Below are positions 12,217 to 23,375 of a stretch of 64,000 bases of DNA, in pieces. The notes beneath the pieces were generated by a model. That model was not told the DNA's origin, made no database searches, and worked only from the letters and a program-made list of their open reading frames with translations. Origin of the DNA: Gymnothorax reevesii (Eukaryota > Chordata > Actinopteri > Anguilliformes > Muraenidae); assembly GCA_029721435.1 (NCBI GenBank), contig CM056576.1, forward strand, positions 63,383,876 to 63,447,875, given 5' to 3'. A program made the position numbers and the translations under genes. Numbering within the stretch: position 1 is the first letter of the stretch; every line of letters starts with the position of its first letter.

Positions 12217-12384
12217 CAACGGCACCACCGATTGCCGATTGCCCGCATTTATATAATTGATATGGCATTGTAAGGATGACGGTATGAATGCAAAAATCAT
12301 CAACATCAGCATTTATTTTTGCCACCCTTACCATTGTCACCCAGCTGTGCAACGTGCTTAACCACGCCCTTTAGCCGTGACTAC

Positions 12385-12665
12385 AGTCAGGATATAGAAT
12401 GGATTCTCGTGGCTTATTGCTTAATGAGCTCTGCAAACTCAGTTATGCAAATCTTTGCTGCTTCAAGAGCTACACGAGCGCTAATATTATAAAAACGTAT
12501 TGATATTTTACATTGTCATTTATTCACGGAAGAAAACTCCTCATAATTTTGCAGTGCAATGTGCAACTGCTATTGAGAATAAATTTGACTGTAGTCTGTT
12601 TTCTGAGCAACTGTGGCTAAGCGAGAGAAGTAAACTGCGAGAGGTTAAGTTTATTAAGCATTTAA
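12385..12665. repeat. Diverged partial copy of the 11349 MITE
   Basis: The order of motifs GTGGCTT, GCTTAATGAGC, GAGAATAAATTTGA, GAGCAACT and AAGTAAACTGCGA follows the internal part of 11640-11890 with many substitutions. No terminal repeats are visible, so it is a relic. Confidence 0.5.
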
Positions 12666-12719
12666 AAAGGTGAATTTTCCGAAAATCAAATTCAAAATCA
12701 GAAGATTACCCAAGTAAAA

Positions 12720-12900
12720 ATGTCTGTGATATTGACGCCAGTTTGAAGACTCACTGGTTTTAAAATGTGTCACACTGGATAATTACTAAGTTAAAATTGA
12801 TAAAGCTATGCGTTTCAGACACTTCAAGAATTCTTCTTTCTGCAGAAATATACCTTGGTGAGGAGAGGTCTCTCAAGACGCTGTTTTAAGTAAAAATCCT
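12720..12900 (-). repeat. Inverted relative of 11318-12060
   Basis: 12720-12780 is inverted relative to 12000-12060 (GAAGACTC and GGTTTTAAAATG shared), and the complement of 12840-12890 matches 11318-11348 joined directly to 11947-11965. In other words, this copy lacks the MITE at 11349-11938 and represents its empty site. Confidence 0.65.
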
Positions 12901-13025
12901 GTTCCAAACAAAAATCCAAAAATGTGACAAATCAGAATTTAATGCAGCCATAAAATCGTGGCTTCAAATTGGCAATGACCATTTGAGAGAGTTGTGTTTT
13001 TTTTTAGTTTTTTTTTAAGTTAATT

Positions 13026-13449
13026 ACTGGAGGTTATGTTTTTGCCCCTCTTTGTTTGTTTGTCTGTTTGTGAACAACACCACTCAAAAAGTAATGCACG
13101 GATTTGTATGAAATATTCTGGGTGGATTGCTGTTTCAACAAAGATGGGACCCTATTTATTTTTGCCGCAATCACTGAAACAATATGGCCCCAACGGCAGC
13201 CATGTTGAAATCCTATCACACGCAATAACTCAAAGTAATGCACGGATTTGTCTGGCATTTTGTGGGTGGATTGCTATTACATTAAGGATGGACCCTATTG
13301 ATTTTCACTGCGATCACTGAAGCAATATGGCTGCCACGGCAGCCATGTTGAAATCCTATCACATGCGATAACTCAACTTGGCTCCCACTCATGCACATTT
13401 GGATTGTGCTGCCTTCGCGTAGGTTTGCACTCTACGAGTGCCTGTCTAG
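13026..13449 (+). mobile_element. Helitron-type element with CTAG 3' end
   Basis: The 3' end is a perfect hairpin GCACTC-TAC-GAGTGC (13427-13441), then CTGT and CTAG, followed by host TT. This is a classical rolling-circle element terminus. Near the 5' side is a (GTTT/GTCT) tract (13049-13073), and the body holds two units of about 144 bp (GTAATGCACGGATTTGT at 13091 and 13235) plus a partial third. There is no coding capacity. The 5' limit near GGAGGTTATG (13029) is approximate. Confidence 0.72.
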
Positions 13450-13595
13450 TTTAGCATGTTTATCTCCGCATGAATCTGTCAAAACATGAAAGAAATTCAA
13501 CTTATTTTCACATTGGCAAAAGACATTTGCTTGTTTACACATCGTGTTTGTTAAATTACCTTCATTTCTTAATTTGATGCACATTGCAATGTGCA

Positions 13596-13636
13596 CCCCT
13601 CCCCCCCCCCCCCCCCCCGCCCTTTTTTTTTTTTAA
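13596..13636. repeat. Poly-C / poly-T tract
   Basis: A run of about 25 C with one T/G interruption, followed by about a dozen T. Low-complexity sequence, prone to slippage and assembly error. Confidence 0.95.
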
Positions 13637-13800
13637 TGCTTTGCGACATTTTTCACTACATGAGGGCATTAGTCCATCTGATTGGATGTTCAACAGCCAA
13701 TTGGATAACAACTTGCTCCTGCCTGTTTCTGTTGGAGAAAAATAAACACTACAACTTTTCTCATTCCCTACGGCATTCCCTACAAATTCTACATTCTCTA

Positions 13801-14599
13801 CCTGCCGCGGCACTAGAACTGGCAATCGGGTGAGCACGGACACGTCCCTTTGTGACAAGAATTTGTCCTGGTGAGTTCTCAATCTCAAGGAAAAAAAATT
13901 TCCTTTTTTGATGCATTTTCCAATTATTGTAATGGGCATCTGAAGACATGGTTTCTCTCCATATGCGATCTAACCGGCAATTAAATCATGGGCTAAATAC
14001 AGTACATTTTTGGAACCATTTTTGGTGAGAATTGGGTTGCACAAAACAATCGTTTAAAACAATTATTAGTCCTGACCTCTTCTCAGTCATTTTCCTAATC
14101 AGCAGAAAGTTCACACCGAGAGCACTCCACAGTTAACAGATGCTGCTTGTTCTCCCCATTTAGGTAAGATGACAATCATTCATTTGGAGGCGCATTTGCT
14201 TCATTTAAATCAACGTTATTCAAAATTGCACACCTGCGCAAATAGCTTGAGCTGCATGCGTTTTATAGCCTTTTTAACTGCTGAGTGCCACTTTTTTTAT
14301 TTAATCAACCCACGCAATACCGAGAGTGAAAGGCGATATTTCATTGGAATGCGGATCAGTTCAATCAACGCAAAGCACTGGCCTATTAAAAAGTGAATTA
14401 TTTTTCTGTACCGGATTTAGCCCATGATTTCATCGCTGTTAGGTCACATATGGAGAGAAACCGTGGCTTCAGTTGCCAATTACGATAATTGTAAAAGGCG
14501 TCAATAAAGGAAAATGATTGAGAACTCGCCAGGAATAATTATTGTCATAAAGGGACATGTCTGTGCCCACCCAATTCCTAGTTCTAGCGCCGCGGCAGG
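13801..14599. mobile_element. Foldback MITE with ~200-bp inverted ends
   Basis: 13801-14010 and 14420-14599 are inverted relatives. Both start CCTGCCGCGGC from the outside and share GTTCTCAATC, GGTTTCTCTCCATATG and AATCATGGGCT in order. TA flanks each side (13799-13800, 14600-14601), a possible TA target duplication. No transposase is present. The superfamily is not clear to me. Confidence 0.88.
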
Positions 14600-14961
14600 T
14601 ACAAACACAACAATTTTAAATGAAAGTATTCCATACCCTCCATGTTGCTTTATGTAGTTGGCATTCCTCAAGAGACCCTTTTACATTAGTAGGCGGCCAC
14701 ATTTTTTTGGGCCTTTGGGGCCCCTGCCCCTTCTTTGCCATCCGATTCCTGAAAGCACACTGCTTACAGGAGTGAAATCCCCCTCTGCTCCTGAGTATTT
14801 TTGACCCTGTCATAATCTTCATCCGGGAGAGTCATTCTTTTGACTCTTCTCGACCAGAGGACTCTGGATCTGATGCTGCTAGGGTAGGAGGCTGTGAGCA
14901 GTGTGAGCCAGCGAGAGCGGAAAAAGAGATTTTACCCTTGACTTACTCACTGGTGAATGAG

Positions 14962-15080
14962 CCTGCCCTCCCTCCTGCTTTCCTCTCTCTCTCTGCATCT
15001 CTGTCCCTCCCCCTCCCAAACCCCCCTCCTCCTTCTCCTCCTTTTCCTCCTCCCCTCTCTCCCTCACTTCCTCTCTTACT
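14962..15080 (+). repeat. Long polypyrimidine tract
   Basis: Almost pure C/T for about 110 bases on the plus strand, with blocks of CTCCTTCTCCTCC type. Such mirror-like homopyrimidine tracts can form triplex DNA, and lying just upstream of the first exon it may affect promoter activity; the latter is inference. Confidence 0.85.
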
Positions 15081-15258
15081 GGCTGTGAATGCGTGACGAT
15101 GAGGTAGAGACTGAGTGCGTGCATGCTGGTGCAGGGAATCTTTACCCTTTCCTAAGTGAGCCCTACCACATCATTACAGTAGAGAACCCAAGGTCACCTG
15201 AACGTGATTGCCTCAGTCCTCAGCGTGAGTGTGTTTGTGTGTGACAGAGGGTTGTCGC

Positions 15259-15284
15259 GTGTGTGTGTGTGTGTGTGTGTGTGT
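15259..15284 (+). repeat. (GT)13 microsatellite
   Basis: Thirteen GT units about 75 bases upstream of the efr3b start codon, probably within the 5' UTR. Expected to be length-polymorphic. Confidence 0.95.
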
Positions 15285-15285
15285 A

Positions 15286-15318
15286 ATGAGCATCTCTGCC
15301 TGCGTCAGAAGCAGGTGA
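15286..15318 (+). other. Short upstream ORF before efr3b start
   Basis: ATG AGC ATC TCT ... AGG TGA encodes ten residues and ends 43 bases before the efr3b ATG. If transcription starts upstream of it, the uORF could lower translation of the main frame. Whether it is transcribed is unknown. Confidence 0.35.
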
Positions 15319-15361
15319 CTGATAGAAGGGGGGACGGACGACTTCAGCAGGGCTTCCATCA

Positions 15362-15368
15362 ATGTACG
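15362..15368 (+). CDS. efr3b: EFR3B exon 1 coding part (Met-Tyr-Gly start)
   Basis: ATG TAC G is followed directly by a strong donor GTAAGG. The split glycine codon (G|GA) is completed by exon 2 at 61326, giving MYGVCGCC, the known start of vertebrate EFR3B. EFR3 proteins are peripheral plasma-membrane proteins, anchored through palmitoylated N-terminal cysteines, that recruit PI4KIIIalpha with TTC7 and FAM126 to make PI4P. Exon 1 supplies only the first residues. The phase match, donor quality and promoter-like setting support the call. The Kozak context is weak (T at -3). A different first exon cannot be excluded without transcript data. Confidence 0.82.
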
Positions 15369-15374
15369 GTAAGG

Positions 15375-16431
15375 ACAGCGCATCTGCTTGAATACCTGCA
15401 CATTTCCTTTTGTGGATCAGCAACCTACAGTGTTTTTTCGTGCACTTATGTGTGTACATTCCCTCGAGTAGTAATCTGCATGTTTGTCTGTTTGCGTGTC
15501 TATGGAAATCGTGCAATGTGAGAGGCGCAGTGGCAGGTCTCTCAGCATCACCAGACCAACACATTGGATGATTACAATTTTATACTTGTACGTTTCAGTG
15601 CTGCTTGCAGCTGATCAGTGATATGTTGTCGGTCTTTACTCAAATAGCTGGACAAATGTTCAAGTGTTTTGAGGGAGTCCACAGATAGTATGACTATTTT
15701 CTTTCAGTGTGTGATATGATTTTTCCATTGAATTTGTGAAGGTCTCTTGTGTGTTAAATGACACTGATGACATTTCCATTCCTATTTGTCATTTATTGAT
15801 TTTCTCCTTCTCCTCCTCAATGATGTCTGATGCATTATTGTTAATGTACACAGTGACAGGCCTGTTTGTGGTTTTAATAGTTAGTTTGAATTAAATGCGT
15901 GACAATGTTTTTACACTCCTGTTTGACTCTTCAGTGCTTTGTTGCAATGAGCGCGTTGTTGCAACCCAGCCTCACATGGTCATATACAAGCGTCACATGG
16001 TCATATACCGTTACAGCGTATGAACGTGATTGACCATTACCTACCTGGTGGTAGTACAATAAGTTTTTTTGTAAACTATCGATTTTGTAGAATTGATGGA
16101 AAAGCAAGGTGACATCTCATATGTCTGTCATGCCCATTTTGACAGCCGAGCCATTTCCTGCTGTATAATGAGAAAATTTGCGCTGCTTTAAAAAGCTTAT
16201 TTTTGGTTGGAGCACGGTTTAGCTGGACAACACTCATGGCCAACTGTGTGTGAGCTGCTCGCTTGCGTGAGGATGCTTACATGCTCGTTTATGAATGTGT
16301 ACGTGTGTGTGTTTGTGAGTGTGTGTGTGTGTGTGTATGCGAACATGCACCTGCTGGATGAGGGAGGGAGGTGGGGTTGTTATGATGTTTATGGTTGGTC
16401 TGGGGATCACTCTGTCAGGTGTAGTTGGGGT
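15375..16431 (+). other. Intron sequence without recognised elements
   Basis: No gene or delimited transposon. A 13-base sequence TCACATGGTCATA is repeated at about 15970 and 15991. A (GT)n-rich stretch lies at 16301-16340. Confidence 0.55.
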
Positions 16432-16616
16432 GTCAGCGCCAGTGGTGGTTTGTCAATAGGGGGCGCAGGGGCGCCGCCCCCTCCATCGATACAGCCAAAA
16501 TTCAACAGAGGAAGTCCACTTAAAAATACCAAAATTTGTCATTAAATTATTAAAAAATTACCGATAAAATGATTTATTTTTTCCACACAATGATAGCCTG
16601 TCGGCACCTGTCGCCA

Positions 16617-18554
16617 TTAACCCTTTTCTGCGGATGTAGACGCTCGCGTCTATAGACCTGCAAATTTAAGCACTTAGTTACAGTACTGGACCACGAGATG
16701 GCACACCCGGATCAGCTATTGAATTTTCACAAGCAGGCAGAGCTGAAACGCGATTTAGAGTATGGAGAACTTCCCTCCAATCCCTGTTTTTCTGGAGTTG
16801 CATGAATTAAACTCCTCAGCTAAGCCTGATGTGCAAACTGGTCAATATCCTTGCCCACAGTATCGATCCAGTAGTTTAAAAAAATTATCACTTGCGACAG
16901 AAAAAGACTTTTAGCTACAGTGAGTCAACAGTATTCCAATCAGTGGTTAAAAAAAAAAACGTTTTGTGAAGCAAAAAATTCGACATTGTATTGATTCTCT
17001 CACATTCTACTGTCAATTAGTCATTACACACAAAATATGCGTAGTTCCCTCCCATGGATTAACGCGTAGATTCCTCCATTGACAAATTCAGCGCTTCCTT
17101 CTATCCACCCAAGTACTGGTGTCGATGGCCAGTCACTCAATCATATGCTCAGATTCATCTGCGTTACTCTACAGGTATAGTTCACGTCCTCGTGAAGCTT
17201 CCCCGGTAACGATGTATTGATGGACTCGTTTCTTATCCAATTCCCGAGTGTTTAAACTTTCCTCAATAACTGAAATACATTGATCGGACAATAAGAATAG
17301 GATACAAAGCTAACTGAAAAGTAAGGTCGGTTGTGTTCTTTGAATGTTGGCCATGGTTGCGCAGCTGAAAATGATGCGATATCAAAGAAACAAAGACACT
17401 CGAAACCGGCCTGAAGTGTTCAGTTTCATTAACGAGATAAATGTTGTATTTACGCGGTCAATGGGAATTATTCGGAATGAAACAGTTCTGGAGGGTTCCT
17501 TCTACCCGATACATCTGTCTCTGGAGGAGGGCATCAATGAAGAAAACAGGTTATACTTCTACTCTGTTTGCATTTTGCTCAATATGGCTTTTTGCTGAAG
17601 AATTTATACCGCGTTTACAGACATCGAATGCCGAGGTTTTCGTTTCTCCAAATGCCTGCAGCCCACGCACGTCGGTAGATCCCTCGGTACGTTCATTACA
17701 CCATTCTGTTGAATTTGGAGGCATGTGTCTTTTGATTTTTCTTGAAAGTGAAATTTCTGTTCTGTTAAAATAAGGTATATTTCAGAATTAAGATATTGCT
17801 GAATTAGTGAGTTTTTTACCCTTTTAAGGTTTGAGGTTATGAGCTCGGATGTGAGAGCGGTTAGCTTTTCATTGCAGCGTGAGTGTTACAGCTGTTTAAT
17901 CAGCACTTTATTTAATGCTTGGGGGACTTCGAAGAAAAATGGACAATATTGTTAACTTTATTATGGAGAAAAGGCATGTTTTGTGTTTGGAGAGGTTACT
18001 GGTGACCAATGATGTTCAACTGCACTGATATTGATAAATTCATGCTAAACTCAACCAGAAAATCATTAGTTCATGCTGAATTTCATGCCCCAAAAGTTAA
18101 TTTGTGTTAAATATATGATTAATGTATGATTTGACATTGAACCATTTTGATGGATCTCAGACTTTGGGGAGACACCTGGATAGCTGTCTAATTTGGCTCA
18201 TAGCAAGTGGGTAATCTAGAATGTAATGTTCAAGATGAATTGTACTTATGGTCAAGATGTTAATGATTCCAGAAATGTATAGTTTTAAGCCCCAGCAGTT
18301 TTTCATTTGTCAATATCAATTTTTTTTGCTATTCCAATGGTGAATTTTCATGAAGATTTTTTGTGTTTGCCGCCCCTTTTCTCCACCAAAATCATAAAAA
18401 TAAACTGAAGTACGATGGGAGTCAAAATGCTTCAAGTGTCTAGACTCAATTGAGCCAAAGTTTTTCTGTCTAGGAAGTTGCAATCTTGAATTATAAAGCC
18501 TTAAATCAGGTAACTCCTAAATAGCCAGATTTGGCTTCTGCGCAAAGGGGTTAA
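16617..18554 (+). mobile_element. TTAA-flanked piggyBac-like element, copy A
   Basis: TTAA at both ends (16617-16620, 18551-18554) and imperfect inverted ends CCCTTTTCTGCGGATG / complement CCCCTTTGCGCAGAAGCC. TTAA duplication and a CCC start are piggyBac hallmarks. The 1.94-kb body has no transposase; short open frames are not conserved in copy B. Copy B (23376-25346) is the same element in the opposite orientation. It interrupts the hAT element between 16616 and 18555. Confidence 0.85.
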
Positions 18555-18903
18555 ATAAAAGTGGTTTCACACAATTTATTAATAAATAAAAATGTTGTGA
18601 GTACATAGTTTATTAACGCAGGGGCGCTGGTCTAATGAAAGTCAATGCAAGTCCTTCAACTTTTGCCCAGCATGTGACCTGAGGCTTCTTGCTAATTGGT
18701 CGCTTCAACTTTTCCTGCGGGGCAGAGAGAAATGCGCCCCGACACTCCCACTTTGATTGGCAACGAATTAGTATTGTTTTTGTGATTCTCCTCATGTGAC
18801 TGGACAATGACAGCTGCCAATCATATCAACACGTCACCGCAGCAGATATGATTTACTTATGCGCAAACATACACGCTCATTCTCTGTCCGATAGAGGTTC
18901 AAA

Positions 18904-19176
18904 ATGGCAGCTTCAAGTGGATCTGCGGAAAACTCTGTTATTTCACTACAGAATAACCTGTTCTCAAGGCGTAACGTCACACTGGAAGAGAAAAAGAGGA
19001 TAAAGGAGCTTGGACCTGACCGACCCGATTTAAAGATTCAGCTGCAGGCAAGTGATCGTGGACGAGCTGACACCCAGGGCTTCTCCCGCACTTGTTACGA
19101 CAAACAGAGATGGCTGGCTGGGTGTGGCATTAGCAACGCCTTTTATTGCTTTCCCTGTTTGCTGTTCCAAGTTTGA
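18904..19176 (+). pseudogene. hAT transposase N-terminus (TTF-type zinc finger), truncated
   Basis: The 90-residue frame starts MAASSGSAENS and includes GFSRTCYDKQRW and NAFYCFPCLLFQ. This is the TTF-type zinc-finger block found at the N-terminus of hAT transposases and of the domesticated ZMYM1-like proteins. It stops right after CLLFQV, and the dimerisation and DDE/RNase-H domains are absent downstream. It lies within a bounded hAT element, so it is a relic transposase rather than a host gene. Confidence 0.85.
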
Positions 19177-19598
19177 TAGATTTAACAGGGCCATTTTGAA
19201 AAGAACAGTATATCTGCTACTGAGGGTCTGGCCAGGAATATGTGCCCCATTCTTTATTTTACCGTGCTAGATACCATTTCGAAATATCCTGAGCCCTATT
19301 TCATATTGTGAAGCCAGTTTTTTCCGCGAACGTAATTTCTGTCCGATGTGTGGTCAACGTTCTCTCTGCATTTCGCAATGAAGTCCCTATTTTATATTGA
19401 CTGGTAGTGTGAAAGCGAGGTAAAGTGCACGCGCGAGCGAATGTTTACTTCTTGGCCTTGTAGAATCTTCACCAACTCGCGTTTGTGTCCCTTGTCAAAA
19501 AGGTAAAAATTTCCGTCCACAGTGATAACGTGACCAACATCCTGTAATCTCAGTACAGCACTGCTGTGAATGAGATTTGGCGGCTGCTGGCAGGGTAT

Positions 19599-19810
19599 TT
19601 AAACCCTTTTATGCAGACGTGTCCGCCAGTGGACACGGAGCTGTAGATTTATGCACGCAGTTACAATATTTTATCACTAGATGGCGCACCTGGATCAGTT
19701 ATTGAATTTTCACTAGCAAGTCAAGTTCCAACAGTTTTTATATTAAACGGTCAAATTCAGTCCAATCCCTGGATGGATCAAGCCAACCTTGGTTTGACTT
19801 AAAGGGGTTG
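19599..19810 (+). mobile_element. Short relative of the TTAA-flanked element
   Basis: TTAAACCCTTTTATGCAGACG followed by CACTAGATGGCGCACCTGGAT matches the left end of copy A (16617-16740). The right limit is guessed from AAAGGGGTT at 19802-19810. A deletion derivative. Confidence 0.55.
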
Positions 19811-20653
19811 GCACATCCATACTACAGGGTGGCCCAAAAAAAGCGTCTCTCCATCCTCTCAGAACTCCAGGATGGATGAAGAACATGGAAATGAGTGGGC
19901 AGGATTGACTCATTTTCCAGTTTTTGAATTTTATTGCCTCAAAATAATCCCGGGGGAAAAACTGTGCATTTCAACTGTGCTGTTCAAGAGTAGATTTACA
20001 GACTTTACCAAAGCCCTGCTTATTGTGGATTAGCGGGTTGGTCACTGGTGTGGCTTCCCTTTACTCTGTTCATCGTGCCAGACAGTCTTGGCACCGTTTG
20101 AGTTCCGTCCAGTGAACACCAATTTTCCGTCCATGTAACATTAGCAACAAGACCAAATTTTTAAACCCCCCCCCCCCCCCCTTTTTTTTTTTCAAAAAAA
20201 ATTCCAAAATTGCAGCGATCCTGGTCTGACATTTGTTTTTATGTCATCAATGAAATAAACCGCATATATACCATTAATTTATAATTTCATCCTATTAAGT
20301 ACAGTGAGACCTGTTGGTTACACTTCAGGTGAAATCTGTCATTTATGTATATAAATATGGAATTTACCACAGCTGTAAGGTGCTGGAAAAGCTTGAAAAG
20401 TGCTTGAATTTCACTTTGTAAAAGGTGTACGAACCCTGTAGACAACATTACAGTGGTGTGTTTTTAGATTTTTGTTTTTCTGTTTAACTAAGTTCCCTTT
20501 ATTGTTTTGCATCTTTACAAAACATCAAAATCCCAGTTAGTTGGTGGAATATCTTTAACACGACTGCTTTTACAATCAATCTGTCAGTAATGTAAGGACA
20601 TGGTGATCTGTGAACATGTGGACATAGGTGATACATTGTCAATTCATCATTAA

Positions 20654-21133
20654 CAAGAAGAGCACCGCCAACGGTGCATAATACGCCCGTCATGAACATG
20701 GATCAGGAAGTGGACAGACAACATGAAACCAATATCCAACAGACAACAGCCCCATGTGAGCTTTGACCTTTGTCCGTGACCTTGACCTTGGAGGGAGGGC
20801 CGTAAACATGGTACGCGACACTCCGCTCAGTGATGGTACACGTGTGTGTGTATGTGTGAAATATCATGGATGTATCTGAAGCGGTTGAGAAGTTATGCTC
20901 CGGACAAGCCCCCTCTGGGCCCCATGTGACTTTTGACCTTTGTCAGTGACCTTGACCTTGACCGGGTGAACGAAATCATGGTGCGCGACACAGCGCCTAG
21001 TGATGGTGCACGTGTATGTGAAGTATCACGAATGTAGCTCAAGCGGCTCAGGAGTTATGCCCCGGACAAGAAAGGACGGACGGACGGACGGACGGAGACA
21101 TAATACGTCCCGTCTTGAGACGGGCGTATAATA
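20654..21133 (-). mobile_element. Helentron-like array element inside the hAT
   Basis: On the minus strand the 5' end is TATTATACGCCCGTC (21133-21119). Its inverted partner GACGGGCGTATTATG (20691-20677) is followed directly by a perfect hairpin GCACCG-TTGG-CGGTGC, then TCTT, CTTG and host TTA. A (CGTC)n tract (complement of 21075-21095) follows the 5' end, then two units of about 165 bp that each open with a TTGTCCGG(A/G)GCATAACT core (complements near 20900 and 21062). The same plan is seen at 5672, 47239 and 49921. Confidence 0.75.
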
Positions 21134-21282
21134 AAAAGGGGTACAAACCATGATAAACTATAGGCTACATTTTCCTTCTTAATAACTGACTGTCGACATC
21201 AAAGCAGCTGTCTGGTGTGCTGCGCCGAGGTAAATTGCACCCCCCCCAAAAAGTTTTGGCACCAGCCGCCACTGCTCAGCGC

Positions 21283-23375
21283 ATTCTGGTTAGAACACAG
21301 AAACAGACGGTGTTTCTCCTAAAAAATTTTTCAGGCCCAGTGGCACGGTCTGAAAAAACAATACACTGATGCGACCGCCAGTTTGATGAGCATTAAGTTG
21401 CATGTGATTTGGATTTGTGTGAATTAAGTTTTTGCACTCTGTACATTGCACTCTAGGAGATAACCAGAGAAGAATAAGGCCTATGCTGTCGCCCCTGACC
21501 GCAGAGGAATATCCCAGAAAAGCCCCAGTCCTCTGCACCCCTATCAGCATGTGCTGCCAATCATCTGCACCCTACTCTGATGATATTATCATGTTGTCAT
21601 CAGAAATTTGCCAAACTAATTGGTTCTTCCTTTCAGTGATATCTAACTACCTGCCGAGAATGGATAACCAACTTTAAAAACATTTATCAAACTGACGCCA
21701 AATCTCTGCAGTGGCAAACACAACGATGCGGCAGTTGGGAGAAAAAACATTATATCCCCGAAATAGAGGGTATATATTATGATGAAAGATGTAGACTTTC
21801 TTCAGAAATGAAAAAAGATAACTTGGTTTGGTACATTTCTGCATTCAGTTCAGTTGGAATAAATGCAGAATGACGAATGTAATATGTAACATCAAAACAA
21901 AGTAGATTGAAAAGTGCAAAAGATAGAAATCAGAATGTGAAATCGAGCTCAATTATATTACAGTGCCATTGTCACCATTTCAAGGATCAATGATAAATTT
22001 GGCAAGCCTTGTAACTGCACCTAATTTTCCTCCGTTTTGACTCTCCCACTTCCTCAAGGGCTGAAGGGCAGCAGAGATATGACTTAAGACATAAACGATT
22101 CACAGTATATATCATCATAGGCTTAGAATGCCATTACTAAAATCAAACTGGCCATTGAATCATACCTTTTGTCAAACTTGTGTGGGCCTGAAAAGTTGAA
22201 GTGAGATGATCTAACCCCATGTGTGAATCAATTACATCTTTCCTGAATGCGCCATGTTCCTCAGTGAACATCCTCTTTCACGTCCACACTTTTTCACATT
22301 TTTATTACTTTTTTTTTTTAAATCCGTGTACGCAGCCGAATGTTCCTCAATATGAGTGATGGATGAATCTTTTCTGTACCAACGGGACGCATGCGTCCCT
22401 CCAGTATTTGAAGGTTGGTTGTGTTTGTATATTTGAAGTCAAAAAAATGATATCCAATGGGTAGCTGATTCGTTTTTTGTATTCAGGATTGAAAGGTTAA
22501 GAAGGTTACTCTCAAAATTGAGCAATACTATAGAACAGCACTTAAAATGGCAATGGTTTTAAAAATCCACTTATTCCATTAGGCATTCAGTGTAAAACAA
22601 CTACATGGAACTTATCATGGTCAGTACAGTATGCAGTACCCATGGGCTATACTTTGTTTTTCGGCCACCCTAGATCCCTGCCTGATTTTTCTGTTTCTCT
22701 GTTTTTTGTGTGTCTTGTGCCCACAAAGCTCACACCTCCTCTGGGCTTGTGCCTCAGCCTCTCGCTTATTCACCCATCTATTTTGTATCCTTCCTTCTAC
22801 CTCTGCAGTTGAATTTGGTAATGAGATTTTTCTGAGTGGGGGAAAAAAAAAAAAAAAAAATGTGATCGCCTATGATCTCCTTTTTTGCCATGCCATGCTA
22901 AAATTTGAATGCACGACCACCAGAAAATGAATGTGGGACATTTTCTTCTGTTGCACTAAATTGGTGAAATCTCGACATTGGAGAAAACTTGTACACAAAC
23001 TTTGGTGTTATTTAATGCATCTGCGCAATAACATTAACTTCTCAAATGATGCCTTCGATTAGCATTATTCATATAAAATATAGCCAGCTGAAGGTAGTTG
23101 CTACTTAGGCAAGCTGAAGATTGAAATGACAAACAGAGGCATTTCAGTTATATGGGGAATATTGAAAACCAGAATATTGAAAACCTATTTTCACTTGGAA
23201 CAGTCTCAAACAGAAATCGCTTTTGACTGGCTACATCCCAAATGCTGCATCAAGACAAGGTTTGCACTTACTGGGTCTTAAAGTCGTGGCAGCGAAGGAT
23301 TCTGCAGACCTGTTGTCTAATGAAGATGTTTTCCCAGGCAAAGACTCCCCTTTTGGAGCAGGGCTAGTGTGACAT
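21283..23375 (+). other. Intron sequence without recognised elements
   Basis: No gene or delimited transposon; an A-run at 22842-22860. Small open frames show no domain. Confidence 0.5.

Larger units (their letters stand above)
14850..15361 (+). promoter_or_regulatory. efr3b: Candidate promoter and 5' UTR of efr3b
   Basis: Lies directly upstream of the first coding exon and lacks recognisable transposons. It contains a 120-base polypyrimidine stretch, a 13-unit (GT)n run and a 10-codon upstream ORF (15286-15318). The transcription start cannot be placed from sequence; no convincing TATA box is seen. Its role rests only on position. Confidence 0.5.
16440..21274 (+). mobile_element. hAT transposon, degraded and loaded with insertions
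   Basis: Begins CAGTGGTGGTTTGTC and ends ACCAGCCGCCACTG, the paired CAGTGGYGG ends of the hAT superfamily. Flanking bases GTCAGCGC (16432-16439) and CTCAGCGC (21275-21282) form an 8-bp target duplication with one mismatch. Inside lie the N-terminal part of a hAT transposase (18904-19176), a TTAA-flanked element (16617-18554), a fragment of the same family (19599-19810) and a Helentron-like element (20654-21133). It is non-functional. Confidence 0.85.

Noticed and set aside
13562..13939. 125-codon open frame
   Set aside because: Crosses the poly-C/T tract (poly-Gly/Lys) and the end of the foldback element.
15204..15564. Open frames of 105 and 114 codons across the (GT)n repeat
   Set aside because: Encoded mostly by the dinucleotide repeat (CVCVCV, HTHTHT).
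18904..19176. Domesticated ZMYM1-like host gene
   Set aside because: The frame stops after the zinc finger and sits within a bounded hAT element with a target duplication.
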